NCBI RefSeq assembly: GCF_008831285.2
Contig: NW_022205258.1
Location: forward strand, 1-35,978
DNA: 35,978 nucleotides
Origin: Nymphaea colorata
Taxonomy: Eukaryota > Streptophyta > Magnoliopsida > Nymphaeales > Nymphaeaceae
Direction: 5' to 3'
Shown here: positions 1-10,739 of the stretch, piece by piece
Layout of the letters: every line of letters begins with the position of its first letter
How positions within the stretch are numbered: the first letter of the stretch is position 1
Program-made: the position numbers and the translations under genes
Notes under the pieces: generated by a model
The model's input: the letters and a program-made list of their open reading frames with translations, nothing else
Databases searched by the model: none
Told to the model about the DNA's origin: nothing

Positions 1-293
1 CACCAAGTCGGGATTTTCTGCATTTATGATAATTTAGTCACTCATCTACTAGATATCTAAAGCTCGCAAGCTACAAAATCTACGTATGCATATGCATCAA
101 CTTTCCTTTTCCTAGCTTGCAGTTCCCGTCCTTTTTTCTTGTTCTATCAATGCATATAAATGTCCGTCTACATGTTCATGTTCATGTGTGCAACCCACTG
201 AATGAGGCTTTTGGTTGTACAAATTGTATCTTACATTTTTGGTGGATTTATGCTGTTTTTTTAACACTTAAATGGAAAAAGTGATTGTCTTTG
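1..293 (-). repeat. Dispersed repeat family R3, inverted copy, cut by window edge
   Basis: Read on the minus strand, this stretch matches the 3' parts of the copies at 28282-28800 and 33148-33690. Shared landmarks include the TTCAGTGGGTTGCACA block, the AACCAAAAGCCTCATTC block and the AGCTTGAGAGCTTTAGA-like block near position 70. Relative to the 33148 copy it has about 50 extra bases around 65-115. No protein is recognisable. It ends about 140 bases beyond the 3' end of the kinase relic at 430. What class of element it is remains open. Confidence 0.75.
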
Positions 294-429
294 CTAAAAG
301 AAAGTTTTTCTATGTGGGTGTTGGGAAACACAATAATAAGTCAGAAGGAAAAGCAGGTCCCTTGTTTTCCAAATAAATGTAAAGGATTGATTTATTTTTG
401 TCATTCTTCCAAAGGGGAGGCCTTCCATC

Positions 430-1885
430 GTATCGTTTAAAGCCTGGCGACCACCTCCTTCATGTCCATTCTCTCAGTCGGTGATTTCCTTGAACACAAC
501 AACCCTGTCTCCATGATCAAGACAAGAAGCTCATTTGGAACAGTTTCGCTGTTATTTGCTTCAGAAGATGGCCTTGGCGACATGATCTGAAATCGTTTCA
601 CAGTTATTTTGCTTCAGAAGATGACCATCGATGACATCTGAATTTGCAAGCGGAAACGGTTCAGCCACCCACTGCTTCAAAGTAAAGTCCCCATAAAATG
701 TTCATCGGTAGGCTTTCTTCTGGTAAACACCTCAAGCAGAAGAATCCCATAGCTGTAGATGTCTGCTTGTGGTTGACACCTTTCCAGCCATCCTGAATTC
801 TAATTCATCCAATCAACAAGGTCAGACATGATCTGGCAATATTAGCAAACAATGAACATTGTCGTTAATGAGATGGCTTCAAAAATAAAGAAAGTAGTGC
901 AAAAATTAGGACTAATTATTTTGTTTTGATTTATGGTGCACATGAAACTCTATTTTTTGTTTCCATGCATTTATAAGGAGGAAGTGAAATTTACTAAGGA
1001 AAGAAACATATTCAAAAGGTAAACTTGCTGGCATTCGTGTATGTGTGTGAATAATTAGGTTCAATATTCACTATTTTAGTTGGATTCAGGCTCATATTCA
1101 AATGCAAAATAGCATAGTCATCATCCCATTAATTTCACTTATTAATCTGATTTTTCTCTTTTTCGTAATAAAATCCAGTTAATCTGCTGTCAACGGGTTG
1201 GCAATGTAAAATTAAAGCTTGATAGTTGGAAATTATGGATGTTGATAGAACTTCTCTCCATGGTAAGCAGGACCAAGTAGTCTAAGTAGCAGTTCAAGCA
1301 TAGAATTTATGATAGGACAAAGAGTTGGTACCTGGCGCAATGAATCGGTGGTTCCAAGTGTACTTGTAAGAGTGAAGATTTGTGACCAACTAGCATCTTT
1401 GCCATGCCAAAGTCACCAACATGTGCTGTCATGTTCTCATGTAGGAGCACATTACTTGGCTTTAGATCACAATGATCTATAGTCTCCCAACAACCATGGT
1501 GAAATATTCTAGAGCACAAGCAACGTCAATCATGATATCCAATCTTTGGAAGAGATTCAAGTGACGGCCACCTGAACGTAGACAGATTTCTAGGCTCCCA
1601 AGGGGCATGTATTGGAGAACTAAAGCCTTGAAATCTGCACTGGTGCAAGATGTGATGACTCTGAGAAGGTTTCGTGTCTAATTAACAGCCACCGTTGTTC
1701 CATCCACCAAAATTCCTTTATACACTGAACCAAAGCTTCCACTGCCCAGAAAATTTGCATTGCTGAAGTTGTTCATCGCTTGAGATAACATTCTATATGT
1801 AATCACTGGGAGGGTAATTCCACGAAATCTTTCAACCTCATGATAATGTCTCTCCAACCCCCTCTTCTATATTTTTCACGTTTTT
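430..1885 (-). pseudogene. LRR receptor kinase (subfamily XII type) relic, kinase domain only
   Basis: Minus-strand relic of the cytoplasmic kinase of a plant LRR receptor kinase, a membrane protein that in intact relatives senses microbial ligands. Readable pieces in order: a basic juxtamembrane stretch (about 1885-1800), a glycine loop LGSGSFGSVYKG (near 1750), HCDLKPSN at 1451-1474 (non-RD), a DFG motif, an intron at 800-1331 with GT donor and AG acceptor, and the C-lobe with KQWVAEPFP and the terminal VPNELL...ERMDMKEVV region. Breaks: the segment holding the ATP-binding lysine and helix C (about 55-60 bases) is missing near 1680, where VAV runs into a stop; one base is lost near 1508; two bases are lost just before the donor; a frameshift puts TGA at 677-679; an imperfect 52-base tandem duplication lies at about 543-645. 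There is no signal peptide or LRR part: homology stops at about 1885 where AT-rich repeat begins. Almost certainly nonfunctional. Confidence 0.9.
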
Positions 1886-2035
1886 TTGAAAAAAAAATTA
1901 AAAAAAAAAACTTGTTTTTAATTCATTTTTAACGTGTTTTTTCACTTTTCAGTTTTTTAACACCAAACAGTTTTTTTTATTTTTATTTTTATTTGTTACA
2001 AAACCTATTTATCTTGTGATGTTTGTGCTATTAGT
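1870..2035 (+). repeat. AT-rich repeat family copy
   Basis: Poly-A/T-rich stretch whose sequence around CACCAAACAG followed by T-rich and TTTGTTACAAA matches, on the opposite strand, the block near 19840-19950. It replaces the LRR and membrane part expected upstream of the kinase relic at 430-1885, so it may mark the truncation breakpoint. No coding potential seen. Confidence 0.55.
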
Positions 2036-2044
2036 TTCACACAG

Positions 2045-3830
2045 GAAAATGGATCAGAAAATCGCCCACAGGTCTAGATTAGATAAGAAAAACTAATAAT
2101 ATAGATAAAAAAAATATTTGAGGCTCAAATGTTTGAAATCGAACACAAGAATCAATTCCCAACATCATTCGCAAGCTCCCCTCGCTTTTCAGTTTGACTC
2201 AGCTTCGTAAAATTCAAACCTGGATGTACAATCTTTATTTCAAGCCTAAGCACCTATCCAATCCATGATCCAACCTTCGACATCGATCTGGGCCCTTCCC
2301 ATTCAAGGAAACTAGATCCAGATCAAAAATGAACCTGGAATCATAAAAAACGGAGCCAAACCCGTTTATAAAAGGAATATTTTACCTCTTAAAGAATTAC
2401 ATATTTTTGTTGTTAAAATTTTATTTTTTTTAGGGTGGGACCTACCTGGGGATGGCAGAGGGCAAAGGCCAGCCTCAAGTTGCCCCCATGCGCCTAGTTT
2501 TGGCAGCACTTGTTGCACTGCCTAGAGCACTTGGTGCGCTACTAAGTGCTCTGGCGAAGGGTGCAGGGTGCTGTCTTGCACTCTGGCTTAGGGTGCACGG
2601 CGTTTTCGGGTGCTATGGTTGAGAGTGCACGGCCGCACCAAGCGCTCTGTCAACTCCCTCCAAAAGGTGTTTGCAGGACCAAGGGCTAATATCCACAAGT
2701 CAAAACCTATAAAAGAAACTAAAAATAAAAATAATTCACAAAATGAAAAATTCATAAGAAATCTTGAGAAATTAAAACTCCTTCAAATGTTGAATTTTGT
2801 TTTTATTTCTTTTTATAAATACCCCCACATCTTGATCCTTGGTTATAAGCAACCTTTGAGGAACTCCTTGAGCCCTCTAACTATGAGCTTGGAATCTCTC
2901 TTCCTTCACCAATTCTTCTTTCGCTCTTTCAACACTTCTTTATCTTCAACCAGTGGAAAGGAGAGCACCTAGGAGACCCTTGGAAGCTTCTTCAATAAAT
3001 CAGAGTTCTCATTTTGGAAGTTTCATTGTTCCGCAAAAGTAAAGGACTCATCTCTTCTTGAACTATACCATCTCGAGGCATGTAGTTTCAATTTCTCTTG
3101 CTCTTCCCTTCATCATCTCCCCATGGCCATGTAAGAGAGTTCTTGAAATTTCTTATTCAGAGCCAAGAGCCACTCTTAAATGCAATGGGAGCATGAGCAA
3201 TGTGATGCCAAGTCTTGTTTATTTGATCAACTCAAATAGGCATGATATGTTTTTTTTTCTTCTATTGAATGTATGCATTCGTTGTATCTCTACGAATCGA
3301 TAATGTGCATGTATGGCTAGTTGATTTTCTTTTCATAGATGGATGAGTGCTTGTGATGAGATTTTTTTATTTTTATATTGATTTTTGAGGTTGGGTATTG
3401 TCAAACTCAGGAAAAACAAGATGTTAAACTGCATTTTCATATTATCGCTATGATTAGTTTTGACATCTTTCAAATCTTCATTCCCTTGATAAAATAACTA
3501 TTGATTGTCCAATTAGTAGTATTAAAAGAGTGATGCACCTTTAAAAGAGTGTCTTCTTATCAGGTTTGAAGCACAAAAAGAGTAAATGAAATACATTTTG
3601 GCAAAACATAAGAGTAAATGAAATATTTTCAATTTTGTCTATATATATGTGTGTGTATATATATCTTATTTTTAAAAAATTTCAAAATAAGTCCTCCGTC
3701 CATGAGCCCAAGTGGTTCTTCTCTTGCCTACATAAAAATATTGAAGTTGAAAATTTTCAAAATTATATCCTTAATCTTAATTTCTATATTAAAATAAAAA
3801 AAGGGGTTAAAATATCACGTTATTAGATCA
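2045..3830 (+). mobile_element. LTR-like element copy a
   Basis: A long stretch that matches, in the same direction and with scattered indels, 34255-35978 at the other end of the window and, from the TATA motif on, 20690-22440. Order of shared blocks: GCCCACAGGTCTAGATTAGAT near 2066; a GC-richer block with GACCTACCTGGGGATGGCAG near 2440; the TATAAAT motif at 2814; GAGGAACTCCTTGAGCCCTC near 2860; CTCCCCATGGCCATGTAAGA near 3117; TTTTGAGGTTGGG near 3384; AATAAGTCCTCC near 3685. A promoter motif in mid-repeat followed by a transcribed-looking leader is typical of a retrotransposon LTR, but I see no gag or pol, no primer-binding site and no certain ends, so LTR is an inference. It could be a solo LTR or part of a non-autonomous element. 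Confidence 0.65.
2814..2820 (+). promoter_or_regulatory. TATA-like motif of LTR-like copy a
   Basis: TATAAAT in a setting (TTTATTTCTTTTTATAAATA) conserved at the same place in the copies at 34986 and 20711. Conservation of the motif and its position supports a core promoter. Activity is not shown. Confidence 0.5.
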
Positions 3831-4380
3831 TTTTTCTTTCTTCTTTTATTCGCCCTTTCTCATGTTTCTTTCTTTTCTCTTAGAATCTTTATATCTCTCT
3901 GATTATTCTCTTAAAATCTCCCTTTGCTAATCTTCCTTTCTCTATTTCTTTTCTCTCCCTTAAAAATCTTGACATTTTTCTCGCTCTCATTTTTTCTTAA
4001 AATCTTTTGCTATTCTACAACTTTTTCTCTCTTTATTTCTTTTCTCTCTTTTCAAAATCTTTATCTCTCTCTCCCTCTCACACGCATTTTTCTCTTAAAC
4101 TCCCATGCTCTTCTACTAGTTTTCTTATCTCTTTAAAATATTTATATCTCTCTCTCACTCTCCCATTTTTCTCTGAAAATCTCTTGCTCTTCTACTAGTT
4201 TTTCTCTTAAAAACTCTTTCTTTTCTACTAGTTTTTTGCTTTATTTCTTTTCACTCACTTATAAATCTTTATTTCTCTTTTAATTTTCCCTTAAAACCAC
4301 TTGCTCTTTTACTAGTTTTTCTTTGTCTATATTTTCTCTCTCTAAAAAATCTTTATCTCACCCTCTCTAACTGTTCCATT
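3830..4380 (+). repeat. Pyrimidine-rich degenerate tandem repeat
   Basis: About 550 bases almost wholly of C and T on this strand. A loose unit recurs: a run of TCTC, CATTTTTCTCTTAAAATCTC-like sequence, then GCTCTTCTACTAGTTTT (seen near 4107, 4185, 4222 and 4305). Reading frames here are low-complexity and not credible proteins. It directly follows LTR-like copy a. An AG-rich stretch at 14580-14760 may be its counterpart on the other strand. Confidence 0.7.
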
Positions 4381-4439
4381 AAATGAAATATTTTCCTTTA
4401 AAAAGAATTTCCTTCCTTTGCTTTACAAAGTTCTAACTT

Positions 4440-4645
4440 TTTTACCACACGCCACATATAGGTTGAAGATAATGTTTGGGCGAATATGAAGTGCATGGGG
4501 AATGAACATAGCCATAAAATCAGTTACCCATGAGAAAGGTTTCGGAATGGCCAAGCCTCGTACTGACGGGCAAGTTCTTTTTTTTTCTATTTTGAAAATA
4601 AAAATTATTTTTAATACACTTCAAAAACAAAACCTAAACAAATTT
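4440..4645 (-). repeat. Dispersed repeat, inverted partner of 13830-13985
   Basis: On the minus strand, GTTTGCATCCCAAA, a GTACGAGG block and GGCTATGTTCAT occur in the same order and spacing as on the plus strand at 13830-13985. This suggests two opposite copies of one mobile sequence. Only the ends are well matched. No protein is seen. Confidence 0.6.
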
Positions 4646-4649
4646 TGGG

Positions 4650-5490
4650 ATGCAAACAACCTTATTTGCACATAAGGCAATATCTGGCTGGGTGAGGGAC
4701 ACATATTGCAATGCTCCCACAATATTTCAATATAAATTAACATCCTTAAACTTCAAACTGTTACCAGCAAATAATTTTATGAATGTGGCCATGGGCGTGT
4801 TCTTGGGTTTGGCTTCATGCATTTTTGTATGCTTGAAATGATTGAAGTTATTACTTTCTTTGATATAACAGCAGGCTTCATCTTAACATTGATGGATTCA
4901 CTTCCTAGGAAATAGAATGAAGATTTTCCAAGTTTCACTTTTGCTTGTAGGGGAAGGGTATTCTATTTAACTAACAGGGTCATTTGGATCACTTACATGC
5001 TCCAAGAACACAATGATGCTCACAGCATATAACTCTCATCCTCCTCATTAAGGGATTTTCTTTTGATAACATTGGACATCAGTGCAAAACATACTGGAAT
5101 TGTGCATTTTTATTCACTCTTCTTGTTGTGCATTTTTTGGTAGGTTTAAGAAATTGTGGTGAGGATATAGTACATCAAAATTTTAGAAAATTGAAAGGAT
5201 TTATGTGAACTATGGCTATAGTGGTGTCCTTACTTAGAACAAAGCACAAACTGCAATAATGGACAAAGTTCCAAGCCTCTTTCACGTAACTTGCACTGGA
5301 AATGTGAGTTGTTCTGCAAGATTGGTCACCCAAATGCCTCAGGAATAGAACACACAAGCATATTAAGCATATCTTTATTAAATCCTATATGCAACTGTAA
5401 TTGAGCAATGCAAGTGAGAGCTCTAAATGAAAGCAATCAAACTACATTTTCACCTCCAACTATTTTAGCCAATGGCTGGTTGCGCCCTGG
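4650..5490. other. Unassigned intergenic stretch
   Basis: I recognise no gene, RNA or repeat here. Short open frames exist on both strands but have no motif, signal peptide or family resemblance. Its right part is the downstream flank of the kinase relic ending at 5493. Confidence 0.5.
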
Positions 5491-6095
5491 AATTAAATCT
5501 CTTTGTATCTCTGGATGTATTTGAATTGTCCTTCTATCATTCTTGTCTTCTGTCGTATCCTTCTCAGCCCAACAACCACTTCCTTCACGTCCATTCTCTC
5601 ATTTGGAGACACCGTTGAACATGACAAGCCTATCTCCATGATCATCACCAGCAGCTCATTCATAGCAGCTGATCTTTCAGTTGGAGTAGTGTTGCTTTCA
5701 TTCAAAAGATGGCTGTCAATGACATATGAAATTGCAACAGGAAATGCTTCAGCCACCCATTGCCTCAAACTAAAATCCCATCAAACTGTTCATCAGTAGA
5801 CTTTCTTCCCGTAAACACCTCAAGGAGGAGAATTCTGTAGCTGTAGACATGAGCTTTGGTTGACACCTTTCCAGCCATCCCAAATTTTAATTCATCCATC
5901 CAACAATGTTAGACATGATTAGCGGGCACAATATAATTGTCTAATGCTCATCTATGACACAATTGCACTAATTGGTTTTGGGCAAGAGGCCTGGAAATTA
6001 ATGGACTCAAGATCAATTAAACCACCAATCCTGCCTTTCTCTAGTTGTATTCTCATATATACATCTAAAAAAAATGCAAGATTATGATTTAGAAC

Positions 6096-6380
6096 TAGAC
6101 ATGGTTATTGGGCCCAGGTCCAAGACCGCATGATAATATGGGGCAAGCCCAGGTCAGCCCGACGGGGGCCCAATCTGTCCCGATAACTTTTAAATATTAA
6201 TTTTATTTTATTAGTTATATATAAACTGTTATTTAAAATATATTTTACATTCAAAATTTTTATTTTATATTTAAAATTTATTTTTTTATGTAATCGACCA
6301 GGGCTTGGGTTTGAATTTCGGACATCAGGCCGGCCTAGACCGGTTCTTATCTGGCAGGGCTGGCCCGATGCGCAGGTCTA
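6096..6380. mobile_element. hAT-type MITE, complete, 285 bp
   Basis: The left end reads TAGACATGGTTATTGGGCC, and the right end on the opposite strand reads TAGACCTGCGCATCGGGCC, giving imperfect 19-base terminal inverted repeats. An identical 8-base duplication, TTTAGAAC, flanks the element at 6088-6095 and 6381-6388. The 8-base target duplication and TA-starting ends fit the hAT superfamily. The middle is AT-rich and has no transposase, so it is non-autonomous. It sits inside the intron of the kinase relic. Confidence 0.9.
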
Positions 6381-7036
6381 TTTAGAACTGAAGTCTTATA
6401 TATATGATATTCAAGTGCTCTTAAAAGAATTCAAACATATATCCTGATTTTTTCTATGGGGCATGTGAGATTTGTTGAGTTTCATTAATTGTACGGCACA
6501 GTGGTTACACAACAGAAAAGCCTAATTAAACTCATCTTCCTTCTAATTCACTTGTGACCAAATGTCAAGGTTCCCTTAAATGTCTCCTAAATCGAGTGAG
6601 TTATTCAGTAGTGCCGATTGTTAGCCAGTCTTAAGCCATTAGGTAGAAAGGTAATTACAATTAGGGTTCTTTTATACAAGAAAGGAAAAAAAGTTTACAA
6701 CTTTTGTTAAAAGAAAAAAAACAATTGAAGATTCTTGTTTGTTGAGGACATGCAAACAACAGATGTGTACATGAGCACAAAACAATGCAAAAATTAGCAT
6801 GCAACACCATAGGCCATACGAACAACGAATGCATTGTCCATGTAAAATAGTTTATCAATGACCTTTAACATTATTGAGCTAGGAACCACTTGTGCATGCC
6901 TTTATGTGTGAACAACCAAATCATGATGATTAGATGGATCATGAGTGTTTTCACATCAATTAATATATTTATTGATGTTATATTGCAAACCACAAAAAAG
7001 CATAATTAGTTAAACCACAAAAGTCAGGACCAAATA

Positions 7037-7037
7037 T

Positions 7038-7112
<75 letters not shown>
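7037..7112. repeat. (AT)n microsatellite
   Basis: Nearly uninterrupted AT dinucleotide run of about 75 bases within the kinase-relic intron. Copy number is likely to vary between individuals or assemblies. Confidence 0.97.
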
Positions 7113-7116
<4 letters not shown>

Positions 7117-7303
7117 GAAATCAGTGGGCTAGCTATGTTACTAATGACACTTTTTCTTATTCTGTGACCCTAAAAGCAGTCTGAACGCTAAAAATGGTTG
7201 CCAAAACATTGACTATCATCAATGCATTTTTTTGCAATGTTTTGAACAATACAAAATTAAAAAAAGCTTAGTCAGCTGATTTCAATATAAATAAATAAAT
7301 GAA

Positions 7304-7307
<4 letters not shown>

Positions 7308-7384
<77 letters not shown>
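7308..7384. repeat. (AT)n(AG)n compound microsatellite
   Basis: An AT run of about 44 bases passes directly into an AG run of about 34 bases. It lies in the kinase-relic intron about 210 bases from the donor site. Confidence 0.97.
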
Positions 7385-7386
<2 letters not shown>

Positions 7387-8820
7387 CACTAGGACTGGCA
7401 AACCCACCCACTCTCTCGTTGTCTCTCTTCATGCGATCCCACCTTCCCTCCCACTTTCTCTATGAGAGCATTATTGAAGAGAGAGAGAGTATGGTCACAC
7501 ATGCACAACACTCAAAAAATGGTTCAGGCAATTATACACACACTTTGAGAGACACAAAATTCATAAAATGACAAAAAAATAATTGATAGTACGTACCTGG
7601 TGCACTGTATCCGGTGGTTCCAAGAGTGGCTGTAAGAGTATAAGAAGTCAGACCAACTAGAATCTTTGCAATGCCTAAATCACTCACATATGCCGTCATG
7701 TTCTCATCTAGAAGCACATTACTTGGCTTTAGATCACAATGAACTATAGTCTCTAAGTAACCATGGTGAAGATATTCTAGAGCACAAGCCACATCAATCA
7801 TGATATCCAATCTCTCAAAGAGATTCAAGTGATGGCCATCCGAATGTCGACAGACTTCCAGGCTACCAAGGGGCATGTATTGGAGAACTAAAGCATTGAA
7901 ATCTCTACTAGAGCAAGACGTAATGACTTTAATGAGGTTTCGGTACCTGATTTGGCACATGACAGTGCACTCGATATCAAAATTTTTAGATGCTCCTTCA
8001 AATAACAAATTAAAGACCTTAACAGCCACTATCGTTCCATCTACTAGATTTCCTTTGTATGTTGAACCAAAGCTTCCATTCCCAATAAAATTTGCGTTAT
8101 TGAAGTTCCTTGTCTAATGCAATTGCTCTCTGTTAGAAATCACTGGAAGTGTAATTTCTCGAAATCTTTCAATGTCATCATGATTTTTCAACAACCACCT
8201 CTTTCTATAGCATGAGATACCAATGACTGTGCAAACAATGACCAAAAGTGCTGAGCCCCCAATTGCGCAAGTGGCAATGACTCTAGCCGCATTGCTCTTA
8301 CTTTGCCTCTCTGTTTTGTCTAAGCACAATGAGACATGGAATTTGGGAGCTCCACATAGTGCATAATTCTCTAGGAACGACTCGGCAGATAGGTTTGCAA
8401 ACTTTCCACCACTTGGAATCTGACATTCCAATAGATTGAAGGACAAGTCCAAGACCTGGATGTGTTGAAGTTTCTCCAATGACTTTGGTATCTCACCGGA
8501 AAGCATGTTATGGGAAAGGTCAATAATGTCAAGGTTTAGCATGTGATCAAGTTGTTCTGGAATGTGACCATCAAATGTGTTCCGAGAGAGATTCAAATAC
8601 TCTATCATTTGGAGCTTTGATAATGATGCAGGCAACTCTCCACTCAGCTTGTTTGCAGAGATATCCATGCTTATCATCATGGCAAAATTTCCGAGACCCA
8701 GAGGCAGGTGACCAGTGAAGGAGTTGTCTTGCAAGTACAGCTCCAACAAGTCATTCAACTCACAAAGACTAGGCGGTAGTGTTGATAACAAATTGTTTCA
8801 GCTTAGATCTAGGCCTCGCA

Positions 8821-8980
8821 AACTAGTGAGATTGTTGATAAAGCTTGAAATTGACTTAATTAGCAAGTTGTGTTCAATATAAAATTTCACCTTTCCTCTA
8901 AACTAGTGAGATTGTTGATAAAGCTTGAAATTGAACCAATTGGCATGTTGTGTTCAACATGAAACATAAACTTGCGGACC
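8821..8980 (-). repeat. 80-base tandem duplication within LRR coding sequence
   Basis: The block beginning AACTAGTGAGATTGTTGATA at 8821 recurs at 8901, each followed by a matching GCA-TGTTGTGTTCAA tail. The 80-base unit is not a multiple of three, so the duplication itself shifts the LRR frame. It sits between stops at 8798-8800 and 8983-8985 of the kinase relic. Confidence 0.85.
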
Positions 8981-9639
8981 AACTAGTAGATTGATAGTGG
9001 GATTGGGCCATCTAATGCATTGGTATCAAGAAACAACACCTGTAAGCTGCGCATCTGTCCTATATTTGGTGGAATGATCCCTTTTATTTTGTTGAAACTT
9101 AAATCTGAGGAAATTAACTTGGTCATGTTGGCTAAGGCCAATGGGATAGTACCTTCAATCAGATTAGAGGAAAGGTGAAGTTTCTACAAGGTGGTTGTCT
9201 GGTTTCCAATAGATGCAGGAAGAATGCTGTTCAAAAGGTTTTGTGATAGATCAACGTCCTCTAGCAGTCGACAGTTGGTGAAGGATGTGAAAATGGAGAG
9301 CGCACGGTTTCCTGAGACATTGGTCAACATATTGCTGTAGAGGTAATTCTATTGGTATCAGACCACTGAATTTATTGTGTCCTGCATTTATAGTTTGGAG
9401 ACTAGTAGCATTGGAAAAAGGTGGGAAAGGGCCATCAAAATTGTTGTCACTCATTGCAAGAGATTGGAGATTGGGTAGGAAGCGGCCAACATCTTTAGGG
9501 AGATGCCCTGTTAGTTGATTGGTCATGAAACTCAAAGGATGAAGAGCGGATAGGTTAAACAAGCTGTGTGGCAGTGTACCAGTGAGATTGTTCTTTTCCA
9601 CACTAAAGAATTGCAAGCGGGTTATGCTTACCAACTCAG

Positions 9640-10130
9640 AAGGAACGTTCCCATGAATATGATTTTGACCAATATTAAGGTGCTCCAGCTTTGAGAGGTT
9701 GGCAAAAGCGACTGGAATGGTGCCTGTGAGCTTGTTATCATAAAGATTTAGGAACTTGAGTTCCTGCAGAATGCCTAAGGACTCCGGAATGCTTCCATAG
9801 AATTCGTTTTTTGCTGCAAAAAGCACTTGGAGATTGGGCAGGAAGTGGCCAACATCTTTAGGGAGATGCCCTGTTAGTTTATTCGTCATGAAACTCAAAG
9901 TCTGAAGAGTGGTTATACTTCCCAACTCCCAAGGAATATTCCCATGCATATGATTTTGAGCAATATTAAGGTGCTCCAGCTTTGAGAGGTTGGCAAAAGT
10001 GACTGGAATGGTGCCCATGAGTTGTTATCATAAAGATTTAGGAACTTGAGTTCCGCCAGACTCCCTAAGAACTCCAGAATGCTTCCATAGAATTCGTTTT
10101 CTGCTGCAAAAAGCACTTGGAGGCGGCTAA
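9640..10130 (-). repeat. In-gene duplication of a four-LRR block
   Basis: The peptide segments LFAAENEFYGSI...LKFLNLYDN and LFAAKNEFYGSIPES...LKFLNLYDN, with FANLSKLEHLNI after each, repeat at an offset of 290 bases (291 allowing for one lost base, 97 residues, about four LRRs). The DNA around CTTCCATAGAATTCGTTTT is nearly identical in both. A second match (HLPKDVG followed by FLPNLQ) recurs at an offset of 363 bases (9484 and 9847), so the ectodomain grew by more than one duplication. The base missing at about 10020 is evident because the sister block keeps it. Confidence 0.85.
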
Positions 10131-10739
10131 AATCAATGGGAAGATGACAGTGAATGTTATCTTTAGAGAGATCAAGAACCTGTAAGAGGGAGAGATTGCT
10201 GATGTATGGGGAGAGAGTACCTTCAAGTGCCGTGTCACTGAGATTCAGACCATGGACCCTTTGTGAACCAGGACTGCATGAAACTCCATTCCACTCACAG
10301 AAGGAGATATTGAAATTCCAATTATTATAAGGGTCATTAGTGACAAGGGATTTGAAAGACAGCAACACGAATTGATCAATCACGTTGCTCAGAGAAACAA
10401 GCACTAAGGGCGTCTCCCTATGGCCAAGAACCACAGTCGAGGTGAAGGAGAAACACAAAAGAAGGCCAAGTAGCTGAGGCAACCAACTACTGGTAATCAT
10501 GCCTGTCCAATTGGTTATGCAGAACATGGATGAGCAGGCACTTCTAGAAAATTTGTCCTTTTTTTTCAAGTACTAGAAGGCTCGGGTCTTACTGCTGATG
10601 TTTACATCAATGAGACTCTTTCTTGTTTCCCTTTATCAATTTCAACTCTATTAAATCCCAAATCAAAGTTGTCAATTGAACTTCATTTTTCTCTAGATAG
10701 TTATAGATATGCTTTCTGCCTTTTAAATGGTGATGTTTT

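Larger units (their letters stand above)
5887..7596 (-). other. Intron of the kinase relic, enlarged by insertions
   Basis: The donor reads CCAG then GTACGT (exon end 7597) at the GYSAP site, the usual single-intron place in Xa21-type kinases. The sister copy has a 532-base intron at the same site (800-1331). Here it is 1,710 bases and contains a hAT MITE (6096-6380) and two AT microsatellites. The acceptor position shows AA (5888-5887), where the sister reads AG (801-800). A short frame at 6661-6858 has no resemblance to any family. Confidence 0.85.
5493..10569 (-). pseudogene. LRR receptor kinase (subfamily XII, FLS2/EFR/Xa21-like), near full length but broken
   Basis: Minus strand, two exons: about 10500-7597 and 5886-5493 (stop at 5493-5495). 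The better start is the ATG at 10498-10500, which opens a signal peptide (WLPQLLGLLLCFSFTST); an ATG at 10567 adds 23 residues before it. Next come an LRR N-cap (DQFVLLSFKS...FCEWNGVSCS), many 24-residue LRRs, a membrane segment (SALLVIVCTVIGI, near 8230), and a kinase with GNGSFGSTYKG, VAVK, HCDLKPSN (7718-7741, non-RD) and DLG in place of DFG (7673-7681). Lesions: one base lost near 10020; a frame change near 9350; stops at 9184-9186, 8983-8985, 8798-8800 and 8114-8116; an 80-base duplication at 8821-8980; acceptor AG changed to AA at 5887-5888; a frameshift giving TGA at 5765-5767. The family acts as pattern-recognition receptors at the plasma membrane. This copy cannot make the full protein. 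Confidence 0.93.

Noticed and set aside
3924-4198. Overlapping plus-strand frames rich in Leu, Ser and Phe that could look like membrane proteins
   Set aside because: They come from a degenerate CT-rich repeat, in which any frame gives hydrophobic low-complexity peptides.
5503-5799. 98-codon plus-strand frame
   Set aside because: It is the antisense of the kinase C-lobe exon, whose protein is clearly recognisable on the minus strand.
9350-9361. TGGTATCAGACC, resembling the initiator tRNA-Met primer-binding site of retrotransposons
   Set aside because: It lies inside the LRR coding sequence of the kinase relic, has no LTR next to it, and departs from the usual TGGTATCAGAGC.
430-10569. Reading the two kinase relics as one large gene
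   Set aside because: Each contains the same kinase segments in the same order with its own intron, so they are tandem copies and not parts of one gene.
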